Positions 7,925 to 17,200 are shown, counted from the first letter of the stretch. The stretch: DNA of 64,000 bases from Bacteroidales bacterium (GCA_016705005.1 JADIZB010000017.1:106224-170223); one strand, 5' to 3'. Translations and numbers: made by a program. Notes: generated from the sequence alone by a model not told the origin.

Positions 7925-10870
7925 TCAGAATGATATGATAAAATCTATCAGGTTGACCTGGTGATCAAGTCCAAGCTTTTTCCTTAGCCGATACCGGCTG
8001 ATTTCAAGACCCCTGACCGAAACATTCATCAGAGGTGCTATTTCCTTTGATGATAGATTCATTTTCAGGTAGGCGCATAGCCTGAGTTCTTTAGGTGTCA
8101 GGTCGGGATGAACTTCTTTCAGGCGTTTGATAAAATCCTGGTGAACGTCATCAAAATAGGAATCAAAGGCCTCCTGGTGTTTTTCATTGCTCAGTTCTTT
8201 ATTGATTTTCCGCACAATGGCAGACAATTCATGTTTATGATCTGCCTGGCCTGAAGGTTTGCTTACGAGATCTGATAACTGGAATTTCAATGAAGTAAGA
8301 ATCTTGTTTTTATGGACGAGGTTCAGTGTTGAATTGGCCAGTTCCTTGTTTTTATGGTTCATCTCATTCACAAGCGTTTCATTCCTGAGGTTTACTATTT
8401 CCTTCTCCTGGATTAAAGCCTGTTCGCGAAAATTCAAGGCCTGGCTGGCAAGTTCTTTTTCATGTTTCTGCAATTCGGCAGCTCTCGCTTTTTCAATCCT
8501 TTTTTTCTGATATAAAATATTTCCTGCAAAAATCATGATAAGAACGATGGTGTATAGTCCATAAGCCACCTTTGATCTGTGAAATGGAGGTTCTACCCTG
8601 AAAGTGAAAGAACTAACCGGCCCGGTTGAAAAATAGGAGTTGGTTGCTCTTATCTCAAAGGTATATATTCCTTCCCTGAGATTGGTATACTCCTTGAAAC
8701 TGTTATTGTCCCAATCTGACCATTTCTTCTCAAATCCGACGAGTCTGTAAGAATAAAGCACGCTGTTCTGCCTTTCATAACTTGGACAGGTGAAGCTAAA
8801 ATAAACCGAATTATTTTTATACGGAACTTCAATCTGAGCTGAATCAAAAGCTTCCTTCGGACTCTTGACCCCTTTCAGAGGTGGGTTTAGTATGGTAACC
8901 GGATTGCCGGGATTTCCAAAAGTTACATCCCTGATATAAACCGGATCCGATCGCTTGTAATCCAGGGCAAATTCGGGGTTGTAATGAATGAGCCCGTTCT
9001 GCGATCCGATGTATATATTCTGTTTGTTGTGCAGGTAAATATTTTCAAAGGAAGGGATCAGGGTTTTATTGATCGGATAAAAAGGAATTTCTATATTGTT
9101 ATAACTGCCATCTTCAAGCAGGCGATATACACCGACTTTATTGGCCGAAAAATACCAGAAATTCCCATCATCATCTTTAATTATTTCACTTACGTAATCC
9201 TGCTGCCTGAAGATCTCATTGTAATTTCCCTGTTTTGTGAATGTTTTTCTTTCCCGGTTATATGCAAAAAAACCATCCCGGGTTGATATCAGGATCTCAT
9301 TGTTTATTTTATTCAGGTAATACGGCAATTCATCAGGCAGTCCATAGCCTTTATTGAATAGAGTTACAGAAGAGACCGAAGACAGATTATTACTTAATGT
9401 GAGGTGGAATAAACCCCTGTAGCCATGCGCTATCCATAAAGTGCCATCACTGTCCTGTTCCAGAAAACGGCAGGATTCCGAAAACCCGCTTACCGTATTT
9501 GTAACCCTCCATGAACTGCTGTTTTTAACCATCAGTACGAGCCCATTATAAGTGCCGGCCAGTAAAGTGTCGTTTCTTCCGTTTAATTCCAGGAAATTCC
9601 AGAAACCTGAAATTTCTGAAATCCGGGTTGCTTTGCTGCCTTCAATCAGGAAACAGCCGTAATTGTGACCACACAGCAATTTATCGTCAATAACCTTTAA
9701 CGACCATACCTGTCCTTCAGTCCCTTTGATCAGTTCAAATTTGCGGTCGGTGTACCTGTTCGAAAGACCGGTCAGTTCTATTCTGTACAATCCCTGGTTG
9801 GTTCCGGCATAGAGATATCCCCCGTATTCCATTGTACAATAGGTGCTTTCAATATTGTAGGTATAATTATAAATACTTAATGGTGAATTCAGTTCTATAT
9901 AATCAATGCCATTATCAAGACCTAACCAAAGGTTGTTTCTCTTGTCCTCCAAAAGGCTGAGGATGGTATTGTTCTGCAGGCCTTTTGGCCTGTTAACATG
10001 TTGAAATATAACCCCTTCGTTATTGGTAATGTAAATCCCGTTGCGGATGGTTCCAAAAGCAAAGAAGCCATCCTTCAGACTTATTCCTGAATACAGTGCA
10101 TTATCGATCAGCTCTTTATTCAGCGGGTTTTCCCATGGCAGCAGTGAATTATCTTTTAGAACATAAATCCCTTTGTTGAAAGTTCCGATCAGCAGTTCTT
10201 TCTTGTTTTTCTCCAATATAATTCTGATCTCATCGCGTTGGAAAATCGGGTGATTAAACCTGAATTTCAGTCCTGACTTTTTAACCTCAAAAATTCCATT
10301 GTTTTTGTCAACAACAAGTAACTTCCCATCAATATAGAAGGAATATGTAAAAGTTGACTTTGGTTTTATTACAGTGATTTTATTTTTGCTGTATAGAAAA
10401 ATATACAAAAACGACTGAAAAACAATGCCTTCATCTGTCTTATGAATTTTCCAGACCTCACCAAATGATTTGTATGGTCCGGGAATCAGCGGCGCAAGTG
10501 AATGGAATTTCAGAGCTCCATCAAGAGCAGGTGCAAAGTATCCGATTTCCTCAAAGGAACCTGTATATACTGTGTCACCGACAGCTAAAACTGATCTTAT
10601 GATTGACTGAACAGGGAGGCTATAGGTTTGCCAGTGCTGACCATCGAATTCAAGCAATCCGTCATTGTTGCCGAAATACAGAAAACCTTTACTGTTTTGA
10701 GTTACTGACCAGTTTTGTGTGCTTGCATTGTATACCGATTTAGGATAATTGCTGATAAAGGGCAAGCCGGTTTCCTTGATCTGCGCCAGCATGGTCACAT
10801 GAATCATGCAGGCGAACCAGAAAACCAGTTGCCGGAAACTGTTCCGGTTTAAGTAAAGCTTATTCTGCAT
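7925..10870 (-). CDS. Membrane-anchored propeller / Y_Y_Y / LuxR-type HTH regulator of the PUL
   Basis: About 980-residue sensor-regulator. The start at 10870 (MQNKLYLNRN) is preferred because it gives a proper signal peptide ending TMLAQ; an upstream ATG at 10927 is possible. The periplasmic part begins with a two-component-regulator-type beta-propeller (repeats such as LYFGNNDGLLEFDGQHWQTY and LLEDKRNNLWLGLDNGIDYI). Next is a Y_Y_Y domain (YSYRLVGFEKKWSDWD, YTFEIRATN), one membrane helix (YGLYTIVLIMIFAGNILY), a long coiled coil, and a C-terminal LuxR/GerE-like HTH (LTPKELRLCAYLKMNLSSKE, VSVRGLEISRYRLRKKLGL). There are no histidine kinase or receiver domains, so it should bind DNA while membrane-bound. 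It precedes the PUL on the same strand and is its likely activator, by analogy with hybrid two-component PUL regulators. Confidence 0.88.
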   Translation of the reverse strand: MQNKLYLNRNSFRQLVFWFACMIHVTMLAQIKETGLPFISNYPKSVYNASTQNWSVTQNSKGFLYFGNNDGLLEFDGQHWQTYSLPVQSIIRSVLAVGDTVYTGSFEEIGYFAPALDGALKFHSLAPLIPGPYKSFGEVWKIHKTDEGIVFQSFLYIFLYSKNKITVIKPKSTFTYSFYIDGKLLVVDKNNGIFEVKKSGLKFRFNHPIFQRDEIRIILEKNKKELLIGTFNKGIYVLKDNSLLPWENPLNKELIDNALYSGISLKDGFFAFGTIRNGIYITNNEGVIFQHVNRPKGLQNNTILSLLEDKRNNLWLGLDNGIDYIELNSPLSIYNYTYNIESTYCTMEYGGYLYAGTNQGLYRIELTGLSNRYTDRKFELIKGTEGQVWSLKVIDDKLLCGHNYGCFLIEGSKATRISEISGFWNFLELNGRNDTLLAGTYNGLVLMVKNSSSWRVTNTVSGFSESCRFLEQDSDGTLWIAHGYRGLFHLTLSNNLSSVSSVTLFNKGYGLPDELPYYLNKINNEILISTRDGFFAYNRERKTFTKQGNYNEIFRQQDYVSEIIKDDDGNFWYFSANKVGVYRLLEDGSYNNIEIPFYPINKTLIPSFENIYLHNKQNIYIGSQNGLIHYNPEFALDYKRSDPVYIRDVTFGNPGNPVTILNPPLKGVKSPKEAFDSAQIEVPYKNNSVYFSFTCPSYERQNSVLYSYRLVGFEKKWSDWDNNSFKEYTNLREGIYTFEIRATNSYFSTGPVSSFTFRVEPPFHRSKVAYGLYTIVLIMIFAGNILYQKKRIEKARAAELQKHEKELASQALNFREQALIQEKEIVNLRNETLVNEMNHKNKELANSTLNLVHKNKILTSLKFQLSDLVSKPSGQADHKHELSAIVRKINKELSNEKHQEAFDSYFDDVHQDFIKRLKEVHPDLTPKELRLCAYLKMNLSSKEIAPLMNVSVRGLEISRYRLRKKLGLDHQVNLIDFIISF

Positions 10871-11129
10871 CGAAAACATCTGGAAAGAGAGTCTGTCGCA
10901 TTTCTTCGATAAAAATACTAAAATCATTTAAGAAATGCGGACTCAATCGAGCTGAAATGTATGACAGATAACCAGCCATCCTCTTTAGATCTTTAACTCC
11001 AGATACATCTCAGCAAACGAAGGACAATGGAAATATCAACCTAATGAGCGCGCGGAGTAATCATCACAAGTTAAATCCAATTGTTGGAAGTTGTTGAAAA
11101 CTTGTAATCCATTTCTCAGGTGCTTTGGG

Positions 11130-11137
11130 TAAATTTG
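11130..11137 (+). promoter_or_regulatory. Possible -7 box before the glycosyltransferase gene
   Basis: TAAATTTG fits the Bacteroidota -7 consensus TAnnTTTG, 20 bp before the ATG. No TTTG at the usual 19-21 bp spacing is seen upstream, so this is a weak call. Confidence 0.3.
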
Positions 11138-11157
11138 CCGATCAAAATTAACGGATA

Positions 11158-12294
11158 ATGGCTTGGTTGCAAAGTATTATTTCTTCCGAATGGTTGCCCC
11201 TTATTGTTGCCCTGGTGGTAGCCTTGCTTATCCAGTTGATTTATTACTGGTTCATTTTCAGCCGGCTTGCATTTTATAATGAATCCAAACGTGGGGTAAA
11301 AGAACCGGGTGAGCCTGTATCAGTGATCATTTGTGCTAAAAATGAATACCATAACCTTGTCCGTTTTCTGCCAATTGTGCTTTCTCAGAATTACCCTGAA
11401 TTTGAGGTAGTGGTTGTTAACGATGCCTCGGATGATGATACCTATTATCTTTTACGGGAACTTGCTGATAAATACCCCCATCTTAAGCTGGTTAATATTA
11501 CCCAGAACCTTAACTTTTTTACAGGAAAGAAATTCCCCCTTTCAATTGGCATAAAATCAGCAAAATATGAGCTTGTTCTTCTGGCCGATGCCGATTGTTA
11601 CCCTTCCGGCCCGGATTGGATTGAGTCTATGCAATCTGCATTTACTGGAAAAACAGAGATTGTTCTTGGGTATGGACCTTATGCCCCGCAACCAGGAATA
11701 CTGAACAAAATAATCAGGTTTGATACCCTGATGGTGGCTGTTCAGTACATGTCGCTTGCACTCGCCGGAATGCCTTACATGGGCGTCGGTCGGAACCTGG
11801 CTTACCGGAAGTCGCTCTTTTTTAACATCGGGGGGTTTGTAAAGCATTATAAAATAAGCTCAGGCGATGATGACCTTTTTATTAATCAGGTTGCCAGAGG
11901 CAGTAACACAAGGATTCAACCACTTGCCGCAGCGCATACTTATTCCAAATCGAAGCAGACATTTGGCGCCTGGTTCAGGCAAAAAAAAAGACATCTGACA
12001 ACAGGCCGTCTTTACAGGCCGGCACATAAATTTGTTTTAGGACTGTATTCATTCACTCAGATGGCGTTCTTCGCGCTGCTCGTTGCACTGCTGGTGCTGC
12101 GTGTTGACTGGATGTTGCTGGCCGGTATTTTTACAGTCCGGCTTATTACGCAGATGATCATTGTAAAAAGAAGCATGATCAGGCTTAATGAAAAGCATTT
12201 TTTCTTACTTTCACCATTGTTTGAAATCATGCTGATGATGATTAATTTCATACTCGGTTTTGCCGGAATGTTCTCCAGGAAGACTCAATGGTAA
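11158..12294 (+). CDS. Membrane glycosyltransferase family 2 protein
   Basis: 378 residues. One N-terminal membrane helix (about 8-33, WLPLIVALVVALLIQLIYYW) is followed by a GT-A domain: SVIICAKNEYHNL start strand, VVVNDASDDDT, the metal-binding DAD triad in VLLADADCYPSG, and the downstream acid motif SSGDDDLFINQVA. QKKRHLTTGR corresponds to the Q/RxxRW-type motif of processive GT2 enzymes. Two or more C-terminal helices follow (about 297-372). It probably transfers a nucleotide-sugar at the inner membrane for an envelope or surface glycan; the acceptor is unknown. Its stop codon overlaps the start of the sigma factor gene by 7 bp, so the two are translationally linked. Confidence 0.9.
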   Translation: MAWLQSIISSEWLPLIVALVVALLIQLIYYWFIFSRLAFYNESKRGVKEPGEPVSVIICAKNEYHNLVRFLPIVLSQNYPEFEVVVVNDASDDDTYYLLRELADKYPHLKLVNITQNLNFFTGKKFPLSIGIKSAKYELVLLADADCYPSGPDWIESMQSAFTGKTEIVLGYGPYAPQPGILNKIIRFDTLMVAVQYMSLALAGMPYMGVGRNLAYRKSLFFNIGGFVKHYKISSGDDDLFINQVARGSNTRIQPLAAAHTYSKSKQTFGAWFRQKKRHLTTGRLYRPAHKFVLGLYSFTQMAFFALLVALLVLRVDWMLLAGIFTVRLITQMIIVKRSMIRLNEKHFFLLSPLFEIMLMMINFILGFAGMFSRKTQW

Positions 12295-12878
12295 ACGAAA
12301 ATTCTTCAAAAGATTCCGTTTCACGCGACCTGCTGCTCGTTGAAAGGGCAGTTCAGGGTGACCAGAAAGCCTTTGCTGTTCTGATGTCGCTCTACGAAGA
12401 TTCACTTTATCACATGTTGCTAAAGAAGGTCGGTGATCCGGTTATTGCCGAAGATCTTACCATCGAAGCATTCAGTAAAGCTTTTCAGAATCTTGCGAGA
12501 TTTTCTCCTGATTTTGCTTTTAGCACATGGTTGTTTAAAATTGCCACCAACAATTGCATTGATTATCTGCGCAAGCAAAAGAATGATCCATGTTCAAGGG
12601 AGAAAGGTCAGAATCCCGGGCCACAGACAGAAATTGTTGATCATGCTTTCGGACCGGAAGAAAATTTTATCAGGGAACAACGTCAGCGCTTGTTGCGCGA
12701 GATCGTTGACAAACTCAACCCACGCTATCGTAAGCTGATTATGCTTCGGTATTTTGAAGAACTTTCGTACGAAGAGATTTCTGTACGCCTTAAGTTGCCG
12801 CTCGGCACTGTGAAAGCTGGGATTTTCAGGGCAAAGGACCTGTTATATCTGATCCTTCGGAATTCAAAAGATATCTGA
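12288..12878 (+). CDS. ECF-type RNA polymerase sigma-70 factor
   Basis: 196 residues with the two-domain ECF layout. Region 2 runs from about residue 25 to 95 (FAVLMSLYEDSLYHMLLKKV, AEDLTIEAFSKAFQNL, STWLFKIATNNCIDYLRKQK). A short linker follows, then region 4 at about 135-190 (LNPRYRKLIMLRYFEELSYE, EISVRLKLPLGTVKAGIFRA). There is no adjacent anti-sigma gene, so control may be through the level of sigma itself or an unlinked partner. It begins inside the last codons of the glycosyltransferase gene, which suggests both answer the same signal. The regulon is unknown. Confidence 0.95.
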   Translation: MVNENSSKDSVSRDLLLVERAVQGDQKAFAVLMSLYEDSLYHMLLKKVGDPVIAEDLTIEAFSKAFQNLARFSPDFAFSTWLFKIATNNCIDYLRKQKNDPCSREKGQNPGPQTEIVDHAFGPEENFIREQRQRLLREIVDKLNPRYRKLIMLRYFEELSYEEISVRLKLPLGTVKAGIFRAKDLLYLILRNSKDI

Positions 12879-12954
12879 GCAGGATTTGCACAGATTGATA
12901 ACTTTTCTCGCCAGCTTCAGTTACTTTCAATCACATTTAATCATTAATAATCAA

Positions 12955-12990
12955 CAGGCTATAGCCTGCCGGATTGTTCTTGCCGGATTG
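12955..12990. promoter_or_regulatory. Palindrome and direct repeats upstream of the FIST gene
   Basis: A perfect 14-bp palindrome (CAGGCTATAGCCTG, 12955-12968) overlaps the first of two exact 10-bp direct repeats (TGCCGGATTG at 12967 and 12981, 14 bp apart). They lie 59-94 bp before the FIST start codon, where an operator could lie. No regulator is assigned. Confidence 0.4.
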
Positions 12991-13048
12991 AACTATGCCA
13001 CGGTTGGTGATATCAGTCCCGGCTTCTGTATAAATTCAGATTTCAGAT

Positions 13049-14191
13049 ATGAGAAGTGAGCAACTGGTATATAGAGAAAATATTGGGTGGCAGCAGTTGA
13101 ACACCTGTGCTGATTGCAGCAATGCCGGACTGGTATTTGTGTTTGGTAGCCGTGAATTGCTGTCAGTAGCCGAAAATATTGAATATATCACGAAAAGATA
13201 TCCGGCTGCAGAAATTGTAGGCTGCTCTACTTCCGGAGAAATCTTCAGGGAAGAAGTGCTGAGTTCAAGTATTGTATGCACGGCTGTTCAATTTGAAAAA
13301 ACCATCGTCAGGGTTGTTGAAGAACATATCGGGCAGGCTGAGGAAAGCTATAGCATTGGACAGAAACTGGCAGCAAATCTTGATACCAAAGGTCTGGTGC
13401 ATATAATGGTTTTATCTGAAGGCCTCAACATCAACGGGAGCGAACTTACAAAAGGATTAAACTCTGTTCTCGGAGGCAGAATCCAGATAACCGGCGGATT
13501 GGCTGGAGATTCAGAAGATTTCATAGAAACGGTTTTGGTTCATAACAGGGTTTGTTCTAAGAATCTTGTGATAGCCATCGGATTCTATGGTGATAACATC
13601 AAAATCGGTTATGGATCGATGGGTGGCTGGGATTCGTTTGGTGTTGACAGACTGGTAACCAGATCAATGGCCAACGTTCTTTATGAACTTGACGGTCAAC
13701 CGGCACTTGAATTATACAAAAAGTACCTTGGACATCATGCGGCCGGCTTGCCGGCTTCTGCATTGCTTTTCCCTCTGAGTCTGAGATCCGCCGATTCTGA
13801 CGTTATACTGGTGCGTACCATCCTTTCGGTTAGTGAAAAGGACGGAAGCATGACTTTTGCGGGTGACATTCCCGAAGGTGATTATGTCAGACTCATGAAA
13901 GCCAGTTTTGAGAAACTTGTAGGAGGCGCTTTCACTGCAGCAGAACTGTCTGGTACAAGCCTTGGTGATACTGACCCTGACCTTGCAATACTCATTAGTT
14001 GCGTTGGCCGTAGGTTGGTTTTAAAGCAAAGGGTAGAGGAAGAAGTTGAAGCTGTACGGGAAGTATTAGGGAGCAGGGCAACCATTACAGGATTCTATTC
14101 CTACGGGGAAATTTGTCCGGGCCACCCTTTCGGACAGCGGTGTGAACTTCATAACCAAACAATGACAATCACTTTGTTCAAGGAACAATAA
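13049..14191 (+). CDS. FIST domain signal transduction protein
   Basis: 380 residues spanning the FIST_N and FIST_C domains with no membrane segment or catalytic motif. FIST_N markers include LVFVFGSRELL, the small-residue loop EIVGCSTSGEIF, GGRIQITGGLAGD and LVIAIGFYGDNIKIGYGSMG. FIST_C markers include ALELYKKYLGHHA, PASALLFPLSLRS and the C-terminal GFYSYGEICPG followed by LHNQTMTITLF. FIST proteins are cytoplasmic sensory modules thought to bind small ligands, possibly amino acids, and are often linked to histidine kinases or methyl-accepting proteins. Here the hybrid kinase gene starts only 12 bp downstream, so FIST probably feeds its signal to that kinase in trans. Confidence 0.93.
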   Translation: MRSEQLVYRENIGWQQLNTCADCSNAGLVFVFGSRELLSVAENIEYITKRYPAAEIVGCSTSGEIFREEVLSSSIVCTAVQFEKTIVRVVEEHIGQAEESYSIGQKLAANLDTKGLVHIMVLSEGLNINGSELTKGLNSVLGGRIQITGGLAGDSEDFIETVLVHNRVCSKNLVIAIGFYGDNIKIGYGSMGGWDSFGVDRLVTRSMANVLYELDGQPALELYKKYLGHHAAGLPASALLFPLSLRSADSDVILVRTILSVSEKDGSMTFAGDIPEGDYVRLMKASFEKLVGGAFTAAELSGTSLGDTDPDLAILISCVGRRLVLKQRVEEEVEAVREVLGSRATITGFYSYGEICPGHPFGQRCELHNQTMTITLFKEQ

Positions 14192-14203
14192 ACGGATATC
14201 AGG

Positions 14204-16894
14204 ATGGAAAGTGATTTACACAAACTGCTCCTTCGCCAGATAAAAAGGCACTTCGGACAGACCTCTGATCTAACCGCAGAGTTATCGGGTTTCATTCAGG
14301 ACATCAGTGATACCTATTACAGCCTTGAAGATGATGCAGGAATTCTCCAGCACTCGCTTGATCTGAGCTCCCAGGAGCTCAGGGATGCTTATATGAAGCA
14401 AAAGCAGGATGCTGATGGCAGGCAGGAAATCATTGAAAAAATAATGACTGCAATTTATGCTTTAAACCCATCATCAAAGAATGACAAGGTAGCAGCAGAT
14501 AAAAAGGACACATCTTTTCTCTTCGAATCACTGATAAGTCTGATTGAGGAGCACAAACAAATGGAAGTATCTCTGAAAGAGAGCGAATTCTATTTGCGTG
14601 AAATACTCGATTCGCAGGAAGTTGGCGTTATCATTATAGATGCAGAAACCAGCAGGATATCATTTATCAATCGCAAAGGAGCAAATCTTTTTGGCGCTGA
14701 GAAAGATCAGATCATTGGAAAGATTTGCCATGATTTCATTTGCCCTACTCCCAAAGGTCAATGCCATTTGCCTGGCTCCCAAACATGCCTGGTTTCTTCT
14801 GAAAGAATTCTGATCAACGTGAAGGGAGAGCACATCCCTATCCTCAAATCAGTGGTGCATTCAACCTTTAATAACAGGAAATGCCTGGTTGAATCATTTG
14901 TCGATATCACAGAACGGAAAAGGGCTGAAGCTGAAATTATCAGATCCAAAGAGGAAGCTGAAGCCGCAAACCATGCCAAATCGGAGTTTCTGGCAAATAT
15001 GAGCCATGAGATAAGGACCCCGCTCAATGGAGTAATTGGGTTCTCTGATCTTCTGATGAAAACAGAGTTGAGCAGCACCCAGTTTCAGTATATGCAAACA
15101 GTTTATCATTCCGCCAATTCTTTATTGGATCTGCTGAACGATATCCTGGACTTTTCAAAAATTGAAGCCGGTAAACTGGAACTCTACCCGGAGAAAACAG
15201 ATCTGATTGAACTGGCAGAGCAGATCAGTGATATGATGCGGTTTAAGGCACATGAAAAAGGTCTTGAACTTCTGCTGAACCTACCTGCAGAATTGCCAAG
15301 GTTTATTCACGCCGATCCGGTGAGATTAAGGCAAATCATTGTTAACCTGGTTGGGAATGCCCTGAAATTTACCGAAAAAGGAGAAGTTGAACTCAGTATT
15401 GAGATTGAGAACTTCACCGAATCCGGTGATGAAATAGAAATCAGGTTTACAGTAAGAGACACCGGGATTGGTATCCCTGAAGACAAACAGCACAGGATTT
15501 TTGAATCCTTCTCCCAGGCTGACTCAACTACGACCAGAAAATATGGAGGAACAGGTCTCGGGCTTGCGATTTCAGCTCGACTGACCGAAATGATGGGTTC
15601 AACATTGCAATTGTCCAGTCTCCCGGGATCAGGAAGCCGTTTCTTCTTTTCTATCAAAACCAGGGCTGAACATGGGGAACCATTGGTCGAAGGTGATTTA
15701 AGTAAAATCCGGAGAATTCTGGTGGTTGATGACAATGAAAAGAACCGTCAGATACTCCGGCAAATGCTGAACAGCAGGCATATAAACTGCGATCTGGCAG
15801 CCAACGGTGTTGAAGCCCTGAATATGGTGGATAACAATCAGCATTACGATGTAATCATCCTTGATTATCAAATGCCTGGTCTTAACGGACTTGAAACTGT
15901 AAGGGCTATACGTGAAAAATTGAAGATGTCTGAAATTCAACAGCCGGTATTGTTCCTTCACAGCTCTTCCGATGATGAGGATATCCGAAAGGAGAGCCTG
16001 AGATTGGGCGTAAGGCAGACTATGGTTAAGCCTGTGAAAATGAATCAGTTATTTTCTGCACTTGCCCAGGTACTCTCCACGGATTCCCAAAAAATAAATG
16101 ACCATCCATTGAATGTATCCAACGGAAAGTCATCAGGCATTCACGAAACTTACAGAATATTAATTGTTGAAGACAACAGAACCAATATGATTCTTGCACG
16201 AGCGATCATCAGCAGGCTTTTGCCGGGATCGGAGATTTTTCAGGCTTCCAACGGAGCTGAAGCGATTGAGCAATATCGCCTCAACCGGCCTGATTTCATG
16301 TTTATGGATATACAGATGCCTGTGATGAACGGTTACGATGCCACCCAGAATATCAGGGAGATGGAAAGTCTTCTCGGGAAACGTTGTCCGATCATTGCAC
16401 TTACCGCAGGGACCGTCAAAGGAGAAGAAGCGAGATGTATTGAAGCAGGTATGGATGATTATATTTCAAAACCGGTGGTTGAAGAAACAATTGACCGGGT
16501 GTTGAAAACCTGGTTAACAGAAGTGAAGGATACTTCATATAAAAGAAAAGACATGTTTTCTCAACCTGAATCCTATCATTTCAACAGGATTGAGTTAATC
16601 GAACGTCTTGATGGCGACGAAGATTTGCTCCGTGAGCTGATTTCAGTGTCATCGGAAACATACACAGGCTTATTAAAGGAAATGAAGGATGCTTTTAAAG
16701 AAAAGCAATGCATGGAAATAAAACTGATCGCTCACTCAATCAAGGGGTCGGCCAGAAGTATCTGTTGCCATACCCTTGCCGACATCGCCACCCGTATCGA
16801 ACTGATGAATGGTGCAGAATTTGAAACCATGGAGGTGCTGATCACAGAGCTGGAATCAGAAATAAATACCTTGAACGAAGAATTTTTCAGATAG
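14204..16894 (+). CDS. Hybrid sensor histidine kinase: PAS, HisKA, HATPase, two receivers, Hpt
   Basis: 896 residues, no membrane helix, so a soluble phosphorelay kinase. The first ~125 residues are helical. A PAS domain (about 128-240) carries a Cys cluster at C175, C180, C187 and C195 plus C227. HisKA has the phospho-acceptor H268 in MSHEIRTP. HATPase shows NLVGNALKFTEKG, DTGIGIPEDKQ and GGTGLGLAIS. Receiver 1 starts at about 502 (ILVVDDN, acceptor Asp in ILDYQMP near 553) and receiver 2 at about 650 (ILIVEDN, acceptor in FMDIQMP near 700). A C-terminal Hpt domain has H844 in AHSIKGSA. The layout allows a full His-Asp-His relay in one chain. It follows the FIST gene by 12 bp. The final DNA-binding output protein is not in this window. 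Confidence 0.95.
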   Translation: MESDLHKLLLRQIKRHFGQTSDLTAELSGFIQDISDTYYSLEDDAGILQHSLDLSSQELRDAYMKQKQDADGRQEIIEKIMTAIYALNPSSKNDKVAADKKDTSFLFESLISLIEEHKQMEVSLKESEFYLREILDSQEVGVIIIDAETSRISFINRKGANLFGAEKDQIIGKICHDFICPTPKGQCHLPGSQTCLVSSERILINVKGEHIPILKSVVHSTFNNRKCLVESFVDITERKRAEAEIIRSKEEAEAANHAKSEFLANMSHEIRTPLNGVIGFSDLLMKTELSSTQFQYMQTVYHSANSLLDLLNDILDFSKIEAGKLELYPEKTDLIELAEQISDMMRFKAHEKGLELLLNLPAELPRFIHADPVRLRQIIVNLVGNALKFTEKGEVELSIEIENFTESGDEIEIRFTVRDTGIGIPEDKQHRIFESFSQADSTTTRKYGGTGLGLAISARLTEMMGSTLQLSSLPGSGSRFFFSIKTRAEHGEPLVEGDLSKIRRILVVDDNEKNRQILRQMLNSRHINCDLAANGVEALNMVDNNQHYDVIILDYQMPGLNGLETVRAIREKLKMSEIQQPVLFLHSSSDDEDIRKESLRLGVRQTMVKPVKMNQLFSALAQVLSTDSQKINDHPLNVSNGKSSGIHETYRILIVEDNRTNMILARAIISRLLPGSEIFQASNGAEAIEQYRLNRPDFMFMDIQMPVMNGYDATQNIREMESLLGKRCPIIALTAGTVKGEEARCIEAGMDDYISKPVVEETIDRVLKTWLTEVKDTSYKRKDMFSQPESYHFNRIELIERLDGDEDLLRELISVSSETYTGLLKEMKDAFKEKQCMEIKLIAHSIKGSARSICCHTLADIATRIELMNGAEFETMEVLITELESEINTLNEEFFR

Positions 16895-17200
16895 CAGGCT
16901 ACCAATCACCCTGAAATTAAATTAGCGAACTCCGCAAAAGTTATAAACCCGGTTTTCTGCTGCATTCATCCTTCCTGAAACTCGTGCAGGAAAAAGAAGC
17001 TGAAATGCACTCATTCTGCTCAAAAACGGGTTTTTTGATTTGATTCAGTGGGCTTCGGTACTCCTGCATGAATATACTGCATGCCCCACTCTTCGGCAGA
17101 TGGACAGGTTGCTTAGCCTGACTGGTGAGGTAGGCGTCAGATGAAAATCACCGATATGGTCAGTCAGGCAGTTTATTTAAAAGTTGATTAACTAACCGTT
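16895..17200. other. 306-bp convergent intergenic region
   Basis: No gene seen. It contains the candidate kinase terminator and a 9-bp inverted repeat, GCCTGACTG (17116-17124) with CAGTCAGGC (17161-17169), which may end the patatin-side transcript. Otherwise nothing recognisable. Confidence 0.5.
16945..17036 (+). terminator. Possible long stem-loop terminator after the hybrid kinase
   Basis: AAACCCGGTTTT (16945-16956) pairs, with one bulged G, with AAAACGGGTTT (17023-17033), and a T-run follows on the plus strand. An inner TTCCTG/CAGGAA stem lies within the loop. The loop is long for a classical terminator, so confidence is modest. Confidence 0.35.

Noticed and set aside
7494..7933. Two small plus-strand frames in the 711-bp gap
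   Set aside because: Low-complexity AT-rich sequence, no homology recalled and no start signals; not supported as genes.
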